12,713 nucleotides of DNA from Rubritepida sp. (GCA_022843345.1 JALHNW010000022.1:1-12713); one strand, 5' to 3'. Shown: positions 1-6,512, numbered from the stretch's first letter. The notes: a model not told the origin generated them from the letters alone. Made by a program: numbers and translations.

Positions 1-409
1 CGCCCAGCTGCACCGCGCGCGCCCGCGGCGCGTCGCCGAGGCGCCGCCGGAACGCCTCGGCATAGCCCGAGCAGTCGGTGTTGTGGCCGATGCGCCGGCC
101 CTGCCGCAGCACCACCGTGTTCACCGCGCCCAGCGCGCGCGCCTCGTCCGACAGCTCGTGCAGCAGGGGCAGCACGGCCTGCTTGCACGGGTGCGTGATG
201 TTCAGCCCGGCGAAGCCCATGCGCTCGGCGGCCAGCAGCAGCTCGGGCAGCGCCTCCACCCCCAGGCCCAGCGCGGACAGGTCTATGCGCTGGTAGAGCA
301 GGTGGAGGCCCTGCGCCGCGCCCTCCGCCATCTGCATGGCCGGCGTCAACGAGGCGCCGATGCCCTGCCCGATGAGGCCGAGCAGCACGGTGCGGGGTTC
401 GGTGGTCAC
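1..409 (-). CDS. Quinate/shikimate dehydrogenase, AroE/QsuD-like (N-terminal part, runs off left edge)
   Basis: Translating the minus strand from GTG at 409 gives 136 residues with the AroE substrate-binding domain; the NAD(P)-binding Rossmann half lies beyond the window. Visible motifs are the substrate-carboxylate loop GASLTP (Ser20, Thr22), NITHPCKQ with the catalytic Lys76, GAVNTVV (Asn97) and HNTDCSGY with the catalytic Asp112. Biosynthetic AroE normally has Ser-x-Ser in the first loop. Ser-x-Thr, as here, is the pattern of catabolic quinate/shikimate dehydrogenases (YdiB, corynebacterial QsuD), and the wording around GLNITHPCKQAVLPLL also resembles QsuD. The likely role is NAD-dependent oxidation of shikimate to 3-dehydroshikimate and/or quinate to 3-dehydroquinate in the cytoplasm. 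GAGGAA about 8 nt upstream supports the GTG start. It diverges from the tctC/pcaHG/quiC genes, which suggests catabolism rather than aromatic amino acid synthesis. Cofactor choice cannot be judged. Family call firm, quinate-versus-shikimate preference inferred. Confidence 0.87.
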   Translation of the reverse strand, partial: MTTEPRTVLLGLIGQGIGASLTPAMQMAEGAAQGLHLLYQRIDLSALGLGVEALPELLLAAERMGFAGLNITHPCKQAVLPLLHELSDEARALGAVNTVVLRQGRRIGHNTDCSGYAEAFRRRLGDAPRARAVQLG

Positions 410-436
410 GGGGTCGGTTCCTCGGGCAGAATGCTC

Positions 437-465
437 TTGCGCCGGATTGTACTACCCGGTACGTA
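437..465 (+). promoter_or_regulatory. Weak candidate promoter for the tctC gene
   Basis: TTGCGC (437-442) and TACGTA (460-465), spaced 17 bp, are the best plus-strand -35/-10 pair found in the divergent spacer. The match is modest. If it is real, its -10 box lies inside the same inverted repeat, so one regulator could control both directions. Confidence 0.25.
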
Positions 466-473
466 CACGTCAA
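446..473 (-). promoter_or_regulatory. Sigma70-type promoter for the quinate/shikimate dehydrogenase gene
   Basis: On the minus strand, TTGACG (468-473) is followed after 16 bp by TACAAT (446-451). These are each one mismatch from the TTGACA and TATAAT consensus, which stands out in such GC-rich DNA. Transcription would begin near 439, leaving about a 30-nt leader to the GTG at 409. The call is from sequence alone. Confidence 0.55.
448..467. promoter_or_regulatory. Imperfect inverted repeat, candidate operator in the divergent spacer
   Basis: The left half TGTAC-TACC (448-456) and right half GGTA-C-GTACA (458-467) form an inverted repeat centred on C457, imperfect only by one extra base (C462) in the right arm. 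It sits over the spacer and the first bases of the -10 box of the minus-strand promoter, where a bound repressor would block RNA polymerase. The left arm with its flank (447-455) also fits most of the TNGTNNNACNA pattern used by many FadR-type GntR regulators; this family assignment is only a guess. The regulator gene is not in the window. Confidence 0.5.
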
Positions 474-539
474 CGACAGAAGCGGGCCGCACCCGACGAC
501 GACCGAACCCGCGTCCCTTCAGGAGAGGAAACCGCACCC

Positions 540-1517
540 ATGAACATCCTTCGCCGCGCCATGGGCGCCGCGCTGCTGGCCACCGGCCTGGCCGCGCCCG
601 CCATGGCCCAGACCGCCTTCCCGGGCACCCGCCCCGTCACCATCGTCGTCGCCTGGGCGCCCGGCGGCTCGACCGACTTCGTGGGCCGCGTGCTGGCCCA
701 GGCGATGAGCGCCACGCTCGGCGGCTCGGTGGTGGTGGACAACCGCCCGGGCGCCTCGGGCACCGTCGGCCACGCCTCCGTCGCGCGCGCGCGGCCCGAC
801 GGCTACACGCTGCTGCTGGGCGTGAACTCCACCTACGCCATGTCGCGCCACCTGTTCCCGCAGCGCGGCTACGACGACGACACGGCCTTCGCCCCCATCG
901 GCCGCGTGGCGCAGTCGCCCATCTTCTTCTGCACCAACCCGCAGACCGGCGTGACCGACCTCGCGGGCCTCGTCGCCCGCGCCAAGTCGCAGCCGGGCCG
1001 CATGTCCTACGGCTCGTCGGGCGCCGGCTCCTCGGCGCACCTGGCCACCGAGATGTTCCTGCGCGACGCCGACATCCGCGTGGAGAACGTGACCTACCGC
1101 GGCGGCGCGCCGGCCGTGCAGGCGCTGATCACCAACGAGGTGCAGATGGCGATGGTGGACGGGCCGACCGCCCTGCCGCTGATCGCGGCCAACACCATCC
1201 GCTGCCTCGCGGTCTCGACGCTGGAGCGCAACCCGCTGGCGCCGCAGATCCCCACCTTCGACGAGAGCGGCTTCCGTGGCTTCCAGGCCACCTCCGACTT
1301 CGCGCTGCTGGCCCCGGCCGGCACGCCGCCCGACGTGGTCGCTCGCCTGGAGACGGCGATGCGCGCCGCCATGGCGAACCCGGAGACGCTGGAGCGGCTG
1401 CGCAGCGGCGCCATCGTCCCCACCGTCGGCACCGCCGCCGAGTTCCCGGCCTACATGCGCGCCGAGAGCCAGAAGTGGGCCGACGTGATCCGCCAGCGCA
1501 ACATCACGCTGGAATAG
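540..1517 (+). CDS. Bug/TctC-family periplasmic solute-binding receptor
   Basis: 325 residues, the usual length for tripartite tricarboxylate transporter substrate-binding proteins (Bug family). A signal peptide covers about residues 1-23 (twin Arg, hydrophobic stretch, AMA cleavage site before Gln24). Family hallmarks follow: PVTIVVAWAPGGSTDFVGR at 32-50, VVDNRPGASGTVG near 65-77, RPDGYTLL near 86-92, SYGSSGAGSSAHL near 156-168 and VTYRGGAPAVQAL near 184-196. It should bind a small carboxylate in the periplasm and hand it to a TctAB-type membrane pair, not encoded here. The ATG at 540 is preceded by AGGAGAGGAA at 521-530, and the signal peptide fits this start. Its place ahead of the aromatic-acid genes suggests a shikimate-, quinate- or protocatechuate-like ligand, but many Bug proteins are orphans with unknown ligands, so this is inference. 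Confidence 0.93.
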   Translation: MNILRRAMGAALLATGLAAPAMAQTAFPGTRPVTIVVAWAPGGSTDFVGRVLAQAMSATLGGSVVVDNRPGASGTVGHASVARARPDGYTLLLGVNSTYAMSRHLFPQRGYDDDTAFAPIGRVAQSPIFFCTNPQTGVTDLAGLVARAKSQPGRMSYGSSGAGSSAHLATEMFLRDADIRVENVTYRGGAPAVQALITNEVQMAMVDGPTALPLIAANTIRCLAVSTLERNPLAPQIPTFDESGFRGFQATSDFALLAPAGTPPDVVARLETAMRAAMANPETLERLRSGAIVPTVGTAAEFPAYMRAESQKWADVIRQRNITLE

Positions 1518-1529
1518 CACCGCCACGGA

Positions 1530-1561
1530 CCCCTCCCGGCCCTGCCGCGGAGGGGTTTCTT
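1530..1561 (+). terminator. Rho-independent terminator after tctC
   Basis: CCCCTCC (1530-1536) pairs with GGAGGGG (1549-1555), and inside it CGGC (1537-1540) pairs with GCCG (1544-1547), leaving a CCT loop and one bulged C (1548). A T-rich tract, TTTCTT, follows at 1556-1561. It begins 12 nt after the tctC stop and ends 20 nt before the next start codon, so it should at least attenuate transcription into the enzyme genes. Confidence 0.8.
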
Positions 1562-1581
1562 CCATCGCAGGGGGCACCGCC

Positions 1582-2436
1582 ATGTCCGAACCCGCCATCA
1601 TCGCCGTCGCCATCACCGGCTCGGTCCCGCGCAAGAAGGACAACCCGGCGCTGCCGGTGACGGTGTCCGAGCAGGTGGAAAGCACCCACGCCGCCTTCGA
1701 GGCCGGGGGCACGCTGGTGCATGTCCACGTCCGCAACGACGACGAGACGCCGTCCTCCGACCCCGACAGGTTCGCCGCCTTCCAGGACGGTGTCCGCAAG
1801 CACTGCCCCGGCATCATCGTGCAGTTCTCCACCGGCGGGCGCGGGCGCGAGCTGGCGGCGCGGGGTGCCATGCTGCACCACCGCCCCGACATGGCTTCGC
1901 TCGCCACCGGCAGCGTGAACTTCCCCACCATCGTCTACGAGAACCCGCCCGCCTTCGTGCGCGAACTGGCCAGCACCATGCGCGACCTGTCCATCAAGCC
2001 CGAGATCGAGGTGTTCGACCTCGCCATGCTCACCAACACGCGCATGCTGGTGGATGAGGGCCTGCTGTTGCCCCCGCCGCACGTGCAGTTCGTCTTCGGC
2101 GTGAAGCATGCCCTGCCGCCGCGCGAGGACATCCTGGACTTCGAGCTCCAGCTGATGCGCGAGCTGCTGCCGGGCGCCACCTGGACGGCGGCCGGCATCG
2201 GGCGCGACCAGTTCACCGTGGCGCGCTGGGCGCTGGCCCGCGGCGGCCACGTCCGCACCGGGCTGGAGGACAACATCCGCCTGGACCGCGACACGCTGGC
2301 CCCCTCCAACGCCGCGCTGGTGCGCCGCACCGCCGAGCTCTGCGCCGAAGCCGGCCGGCCCGTCGCCACCGTGGCGCAGGCGCGCGCCATCCTGGGCCTG
2401 CGCCCCCACACCACCACCATGGGAGAAGCCGCGTGA
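1582..2436 (+). CDS. BKACE family (DUF849) beta-keto acid cleavage enzyme
   Basis: 284 residues, full length for the family founded by 3-keto-5-aminohexanoate cleavage enzyme (Kce). These Zn-dependent TIM-barrel enzymes condense a beta-keto acid with acetyl-CoA and cleave it to acetoacetate and a new CoA ester. Zn ligands are visible as HVHVR (His47, His49) and Glu229 in RTGLEDN; Arg225 matches the catalytic Arg of Kce. Other family blocks are ITGSVPRK near 11-18, QFSTGGRG near 81-88 and WTAAGIGRDQ near 201-210. The ATG at 1582 has AGGGGG seven bases upstream. The stop overlaps the pcaH start (TGATG), implying translational coupling. Because it heads the pcaH-pcaG-quiC set, a plausible substrate is beta-ketoadipate or a related ring-cleavage product, giving succinyl-CoA plus acetoacetate. 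That substrate is inference; the family as a whole is substrate-diverse. Confidence 0.9.
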   Translation: MSEPAIIAVAITGSVPRKKDNPALPVTVSEQVESTHAAFEAGGTLVHVHVRNDDETPSSDPDRFAAFQDGVRKHCPGIIVQFSTGGRGRELAARGAMLHHRPDMASLATGSVNFPTIVYENPPAFVRELASTMRDLSIKPEIEVFDLAMLTNTRMLVDEGLLLPPPHVQFVFGVKHALPPREDILDFELQLMRELLPGATWTAAGIGRDQFTVARWALARGGHVRTGLEDNIRLDRDTLAPSNAALVRRTAELCAEAGRPVATVAQARAILGLRPHTTTMGEAA

Positions 2437-3155
2437 TGCGCGACGAGATCATCCCCTCAGACCACGGGCAGCACCCGCCGCCGGTCACGCCGATCTACAA
2501 GACCAGCGTGTTCCGCGGCCCGCGCATGCCGCTGCTGTCGCTCAACGGCTCGCTGTCCGAGCTGACGGGGCCGCGCTTCGGCCACGGCGCGATGGGCGCG
2601 CTGGACAACGACCTGTACCGCAACTTCCAGCACGGCGGCGAGCCGATCGGCGAGCGCATCATCGTCCATGGCCGCGTGCTGGACGGCAACGCGAAGCCCG
2701 TCGCCGGCGCGCTGGTGGAGTTCTGGCAGGCCAACGCGTCCGGCCGCTACCGCCACGTCAATGATCGCTTCGAGGCGCCGGTGGACCCCAATTTCGGCGG
2801 GTGCGGGCGCACCGTCACGGATGACGAGGGGCGCTACCACTTCCGCACCGTGAAGCCCGGCGCCTACCCCTACCGCAACGGGATCGGCGACTGGCGGCCC
2901 TCGCACATCCACTTCTCCGTCTTCGGCACCGCCTTCGCCCAGCGCCTCATCACCCAGATGTATTTCGAGGGCGACCCGCTGATCCCGCACGACAGCATCC
3001 TGAACACCATCCCGGACGCCGCTGCGCGCACGCGGCTGGTGGCGAAGCTCGACCTCGCCGCGCAGGTGCCGCAGCATACGCTCGCGTACCGTTGGGACAT
3101 CGTGCTGCGCGGCCACCGCTCGACCCTGTTCGAGAACCGGCTGGAAGGGAACTGA
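2436..3155 (+). CDS. pcaH: Protocatechuate 3,4-dioxygenase beta subunit
   Basis: 239 residues, normal for PcaH. With PcaG it forms the intradiol dioxygenase that opens protocatechuate to beta-carboxy-cis,cis-muconate using Fe(III) and O2 in the cytoplasm. All four iron ligands can be placed: Tyr105 (GRYRH), Tyr144 (AYPYRN), His157 and His159 (RPSHIHF). The active-site Arg154 is present, and all spacings equal those of the Pseudomonas enzyme. Blocks such as FWQANASGRY, DPNFGG, LITQMYFEGDPLIPHD and YRWDIVLRG are diagnostic. The chosen ATG overlaps the upstream stop by one base; a GTG one codon earlier (2433) is possible, with GGGAGAAG upstream serving either. pcaG begins 2 nt after the stop, as expected for subunits made in equal amounts. 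Confidence 0.96.
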   Translation: MRDEIIPSDHGQHPPPVTPIYKTSVFRGPRMPLLSLNGSLSELTGPRFGHGAMGALDNDLYRNFQHGGEPIGERIIVHGRVLDGNAKPVAGALVEFWQANASGRYRHVNDRFEAPVDPNFGGCGRTVTDDEGRYHFRTVKPGAYPYRNGIGDWRPSHIHFSVFGTAFAQRLITQMYFEGDPLIPHDSILNTIPDAAARTRLVAKLDLAAQVPQHTLAYRWDIVLRGHRSTLFENRLEGN

Positions 3156-3157
3156 CC

Positions 3158-3748
3158 ATGTTCACGCCAGATAGCCTGGGCCGCCTGCCCGAGACGCCGT
3201 CGCAGACCGCCGGCCCCTACGTCCATATCGGCCTGATCCCCCGCCAGGCGGGCTTCGAGATCTTCGCCGACGACGTCGGCGCCGCCCCCCTGCCGCCGGG
3301 CGAGCCGGGCGAGCGCATCCGCGTGGAAGGCCGCGTGCTGGACGCCACCGGGGCCCTGGTTCGCGACGCGTTGGTGGAGATGTGGCAGGCGAAGGCCGAC
3401 GGCTCGCACGGGCTGTTCTTCCGCACCGGCACCTCCTTCGAGACGGGTTTGTGGTCCTTCGACACGGTGCGCCCCGGCGCGGTGCCGGCGCGCGGCGGCG
3501 CGGCCCCCATGGCACCGCACCTGTGCCTGTGGCTGGCGGCGCGCGGCCTGAACCGCGGGATGCACACGCGGCTGTACTTCGGCGACCGCGAGGAGGCGAA
3601 CGCCGCCGACCCGGTGCTGCGCTTCATCGAGCAGCCGAACCGCCGGGCCACGCTGGTCGCCGCGCGCACGGAACGCGACGGCGTGCCGGTCTTCACCATG
3701 GACATCCGCCTCGCCGGGGATGGCGAGACGGTGTTCCTGGACGTCTGA
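3158..3748 (+). CDS. pcaG: Protocatechuate 3,4-dioxygenase alpha subunit
   Basis: 196 residues, typical of PcaG. It pairs with PcaH and lines part of the active-site cleft without carrying iron ligands. Visible markers are TPSQTAGPYVHIGL near 13-26, VEGRVLDATGALVRDALVEMWQA (about 57-79), then PMAPHLCLWLAARGLNRGMHTRLYFGD near 120-143, where PcaG has its own conserved block in place of the Fe-binding His pair. The C-terminal FTMDIRLAGDGETVFLDV also fits. The ATG at 3158 is preferred over an in-frame extension to 3092 because that extension only re-reads the end of pcaH; GGAAGGGA precedes the ATG at good distance. The stop overlaps the quiC start by one base (TGATG). Confidence 0.95.
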   Translation: MFTPDSLGRLPETPSQTAGPYVHIGLIPRQAGFEIFADDVGAAPLPPGEPGERIRVEGRVLDATGALVRDALVEMWQAKADGSHGLFFRTGTSFETGLWSFDTVRPGAVPARGGAAPMAPHLCLWLAARGLNRGMHTRLYFGDREEANAADPVLRFIEQPNRRATLVAARTERDGVPVFTMDIRLAGDGETVFLDV

Positions 3749-5571
3749 TGCGCCGGTCCATTGCCACCGTCTGCCTGTCGGGCACCCTGCCCGACAAGCT
3801 GGAGGCCGCGGCCTCCGCCGGCTTCGACGGGGTGGAGATCTTCGAGCACGACCTGCTGACCTTCGAGGGCACGGCGCAGGAAGCGGGCTGGCTGGCGCGC
3901 GACATGGGCCTCTCGGTGGACCTGTTCCAGCCCTTCCGCGACTTCGAGGCGATGCCCGAGCCCCAGCGCTCCCGCAACCTCGACCGGGCGGAGCGCAAGT
4001 TCGACACCATGCAGGCGCTGGGCGCGCGCACCGTCCTCGTCTGCTCCAACGTGCAGCCCCACGCGGTGGACGACCCCGCCCGGGCGGCGGCCGACCTGCA
4101 CGAGATGGCCGAGCGCGCCCATCGCCGCGGCCTGCTCATCGGCTACGAGGCGCTGGCTTGGGGCACCCACGTCAAGCGCTGGCGCCAGGCCTGGGAGATC
4201 GTGCAGGCCGCCGACCACCCGGCGCTGGGGCTGATCCTCGACAGCTTCCACACCCTGTCCCTCGGCGACGACCTCGACGGGCTGGCGGAGGCGGTGCCGG
4301 CGGAGAAGCTGTTCTTCCTCCAGCTCGCCGACGCGCCGCGCCTGTCCATGGACGTGCTGTCCTGGTCCCGCCACCACCGCTGCTTTCCCGGCCAGGGCGA
4401 GCTGCCCGTCACCGCCTTCCTGCGCGAGGTGATGCGCGCGGGCTACGCCGGGCCGTTGAGCCTGGAGATCTTCAACGACGAGTTCCGCGGCGCCCCCTCG
4501 CGGCGCACCGCGCGCGAGGCGCTGCGCTCGCTGGTCTGGCTGGAGGAGCAGGCCGGCCTGTCCACCCTCCCTGCCCTGCCGGCGCTGCACGGCGTCGAGT
4601 TCGTGGAGTTCGCCGTGGACCACGCGGCCCGCGAGGCGCTGGGCGGCTTCGTCTCGCGCATCGGCTTCCGCCGCGCCGGCACCCACCGCTCCAAGGACGT
4701 GGAGCTGTGGCGCAACGGCGGCGCCAGCCTGGTCCTCAACGCCGAACCCGATTCAGCGGCCGCCGAGCGCTTCGCCCTGCACGGCCCCGGCGTCTGCGCC
4801 GTGGCGCTGCGCGTGGACGACCCGGCCCGCGCCGTGGCGCGTGCCGAGGCGCTGCGCTGCCCGACCTGGAGCGAGCGCCGCGGGGAGGGCGAAAGCGACC
4901 TGCCCGGCATCCGCGCCCCCGACGGGCTGCTGTTCCACCTGGTGCGCGATGCCGCGTGGGAGGGCGACTTCGTGCTGGATGGCGAGACGCAGGGCCCGCT
5001 GCTGGGCGTGGACCACATCGCCCAGGCGGTGACGCCGGACATGATGGACAGCCTGGCGCTGTTCCTGCGCGCCGTCTTCGGGCTGGAGCCCGAGCCGCTG
5101 CTGGAGCTGCCCGACCCGTACGGCCTCATCCGCTCGCGCGCCTTCAGCGACCCTGGCAGGCGGGTGCGGATGCCGGTGAACGTGTCGGAATCCGCGCGCA
5201 CCTCCACCGGGCGCTTCGTCTCGGCCACGGCGGGTGCGGGGGTGCACCACGTCGCCTTCGCGGCCGCCGACATCTTCGCGTCCCTGGCCGACGCGCCGCC
5301 GCTGCTCGACATCCCGGCCAACTACTACGAGGACCTGGACGCGCGCCTGGGCCTGGACGCCGACGAGCTGGCGCGGCTGGCGAAGCGCGAGTTCCTGCTG
5401 GACCGCGACGCCGCCGGCAACCTGTTCCGCCACGCCTATACCCCCGCCTTCCTGGAGCGCTTCTTCTTCGAGGTCCTCCAGCGCGACCCCGGCTACCAGG
5501 GCTTCGGCGCCGCCAACGCGCCCACCCGCATGGCCGCCCAACGCGCCCGCCCGCCGGCGGGCTGGACCTGA
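3748..5571 (+). CDS. quiC: 3-dehydroshikimate dehydratase, two-domain QuiC type (TIM barrel plus HPPD-like domain)
   Basis: 607 residues, close to bacterial QuiC1. Residues 1-275 form an AP-endonuclease-2/xylose-isomerase-like TIM barrel; the four metal ligands of QuiC-type dehydratases line up as Glu134 (GYEALAWG), Asp165 (LDSFHTL), Gln192 (LQLADAP) and Glu240 (LEIFNDEF). This part dehydrates 3-dehydroshikimate to protocatechuate, the substrate of the adjacent PcaHG. Residues about 283-580 are two vicinal-oxygen-chelate modules resembling 4-hydroxyphenylpyruvate dioxygenase. The second keeps a complete facial triad: His423 (VDHIAQAV), His501 (VHHVAF) and Glu575 (FFFEVLQR). The role of this domain in QuiC1 proteins is not settled, and annotation pipelines often name the whole protein after it. 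The ATG at 3748 overlaps the pcaG stop; longer in-frame extensions only overlap pcaG. Assignment rests on ligands plus operon context. Confidence 0.92.
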   Translation: MRRSIATVCLSGTLPDKLEAAASAGFDGVEIFEHDLLTFEGTAQEAGWLARDMGLSVDLFQPFRDFEAMPEPQRSRNLDRAERKFDTMQALGARTVLVCSNVQPHAVDDPARAAADLHEMAERAHRRGLLIGYEALAWGTHVKRWRQAWEIVQAADHPALGLILDSFHTLSLGDDLDGLAEAVPAEKLFFLQLADAPRLSMDVLSWSRHHRCFPGQGELPVTAFLREVMRAGYAGPLSLEIFNDEFRGAPSRRTAREALRSLVWLEEQAGLSTLPALPALHGVEFVEFAVDHAAREALGGFVSRIGFRRAGTHRSKDVELWRNGGASLVLNAEPDSAAAERFALHGPGVCAVALRVDDPARAVARAEALRCPTWSERRGEGESDLPGIRAPDGLLFHLVRDAAWEGDFVLDGETQGPLLGVDHIAQAVTPDMMDSLALFLRAVFGLEPEPLLELPDPYGLIRSRAFSDPGRRVRMPVNVSESARTSTGRFVSATAGAGVHHVAFAAADIFASLADAPPLLDIPANYYEDLDARLGLDADELARLAKREFLLDRDAAGNLFRHAYTPAFLERFFFEVLQRDPGYQGFGAANAPTRMAAQRARPPAGWT

Positions 5572-5584
5572 CGGCGCGCGCCGC

Positions 5585-5590
5585 TACCCT
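5585..5590 (+). promoter_or_regulatory. Candidate -10 element before the mmsB-like gene
   Basis: TACCCT lies in GCTACCCTGCCC (5583-5594), almost identical to a 12-mer at 7027-7038 before the sulfatase-like gene. Both end 20-21 nt before the start codon. TGGACC at 5563-5568, 16 bp upstream, could serve as a -35. It would allow the last gene of the quiC series to be transcribed on its own with a very short leader. Confidence 0.3.
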
Positions 5591-5615
5591 GCCCCCCAAG
5601 GGCATGGAGGGACGC

Positions 5616-6512
5616 ATGGCGCGCATCGGGTTCATCGGCTTGGGCAACATGGGCGGGCCGATGGCGCGCAACCTGGCCAAGGTGGGGCATGAGGTGCTGG
5701 GCTTCGACCTCAGCGCCGCTGCCGTCTCGGCAGCCGGCGTGCCGGCCGCCGCCTCCGCCGTGGAGGCCGCGACGGGGCGCGACGTGGTGATCACCATGCT
5801 GCCGGCCGGCCAGCACGTCCGCGACGCCTGGGCCGCCATGGGCGCGGCGGCGGGGGACGCGCTGTGCCTGGACTGCTCGACGGTGGACGTGGAGACGGCG
5901 CGCGCCGTGGCACAGGGCCGGCGCATGCTGGACGCCCCGGTCAGCGGCGGCACCATGGGGGCGGAGAACGCCACGCTCACCTTCATGGTCGGCGGCGCGG
6001 ACGCCGATTTCGCCGCGGCGCGCCCGGTGCTGGAGGCGATGGGCCGCACCATCGTGCATTGCGGCCCGCCCGGCGCCGGCCAGGCGGCGAAGCTGTGCAA
6101 CAACATGCTGCTGGCCATCAGCATGATCGGCACCTGCGAGGCCTTCGCGCTCGCCGAGAAGCTGGGGCTGAGCCACGAGGCCCTGTTCGAGGTGTCGTCG
6201 AAATCCTCCGGCCAATCCTGGTCGCTGACGACCTACTGCCCCGTGCCTGGCCCGGTGCCCGGCTCGCCCGCCAACCGCGGCTACGCGCCGGGCTTCGCCA
6301 CCTCGCTGATGCTGAAGGACCTCGGCCTGTCGCAGCAGGCGGCGGGCGCCAGCGGGGCCAGCACGCCGCTGGGCGCCGCCGCGCTGGCGCTCTACCAGCG
6401 ATTCGCGCGCGAGGGCGGGGCGTCGCTGGACTTCTCCGGCATCATCCGGATGATCCGGGAAATGGATCCGCCACCCCCTCCGGCAGCGGCACCCGCGCCA
6501 CGTTCAGCGTGA
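5616..6512 (+). CDS. 3-hydroxyisobutyrate dehydrogenase-like beta-hydroxyacid dehydrogenase (MmsB family)
   Basis: 298 residues, a usual length for this NAD(P)-dependent family, which oxidises beta-hydroxyacids such as 3-hydroxyisobutyrate to the semialdehyde. Rossmann fold: GFIGLGNMGGPMA near 5-17. Substrate loop: DAPVSGGTMGAENATLT near 106-122. Catalytic Lys159 lies in GAGQAAKLCNN, and the helical domain has FATSLMLKDLGL near 227-238 and DFSGIIRMI near 272-280. The ATG at 5616 is preceded by GGAGGG; an ATG four codons earlier is less well placed. The last 14 or so residues (Pro/Ala-rich) lie beyond the conserved domain and are coded inside the 3' end of the convergent gene. It follows quiC by 44 nt and may be co-transcribed or use its own promoter. 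The true substrate is unknown; related enzymes act on glyoxylate- or tartronate-type substrates. Confidence 0.88.
   Translation: MARIGFIGLGNMGGPMARNLAKVGHEVLGFDLSAAAVSAAGVPAAASAVEAATGRDVVITMLPAGQHVRDAWAAMGAAAGDALCLDCSTVDVETARAVAQGRRMLDAPVSGGTMGAENATLTFMVGGADADFAAARPVLEAMGRTIVHCGPPGAGQAAKLCNNMLLAISMIGTCEAFALAEKLGLSHEALFEVSSKSSGQSWSLTTYCPVPGPVPGSPANRGYAPGFATSLMLKDLGLSQQAAGASGASTPLGAAALALYQRFAREGGASLDFSGIIRMIREMDPPPPPAAAPAPRSA

Noticed and set aside
519..1931. 470-codon antisense open frame opposite tctC and BKACE
   Set aside because: Composition rich in Arg, Gly, His and Ala with no family signature; it crosses a terminator and two well-supported genes on the other strand.
3092..3157. N-terminal extension of pcaG to 3092
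   Set aside because: The extra 22 codons fall entirely in the conserved end of pcaH; the ATG at 3158 has its own ribosome binding site and yields the usual PcaG length.
3720..5615. Very long open frame (about 630 codons) upstream of and in frame with the mmsB-like gene
   Set aside because: It overlaps quiC in another frame and its translation is low-complexity Arg/Pro/Gly/Ala. GC-rich DNA rarely has stops in such frames. The real protein begins at 5616 with the Rossmann motif and a ribosome binding site.
5604..5615. Upstream ATG at 5604 as start of the mmsB-like gene
   Set aside because: It would add four residues and place the good GGAGGG ribosome binding site inside the coding region; ATG 5616 gives the standard N-terminus directly before the Rossmann strand.
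6441..6454. Perfect 14-bp palindrome at the end of the convergent genes, considered as a bidirectional terminator or operator
   Set aside because: No T tract on either side, the self-paired stem is only five base pairs with a four-base loop, and it encodes conserved residues (IIRMI) of the mmsB-like protein. Kept only as a remark on the overlap.
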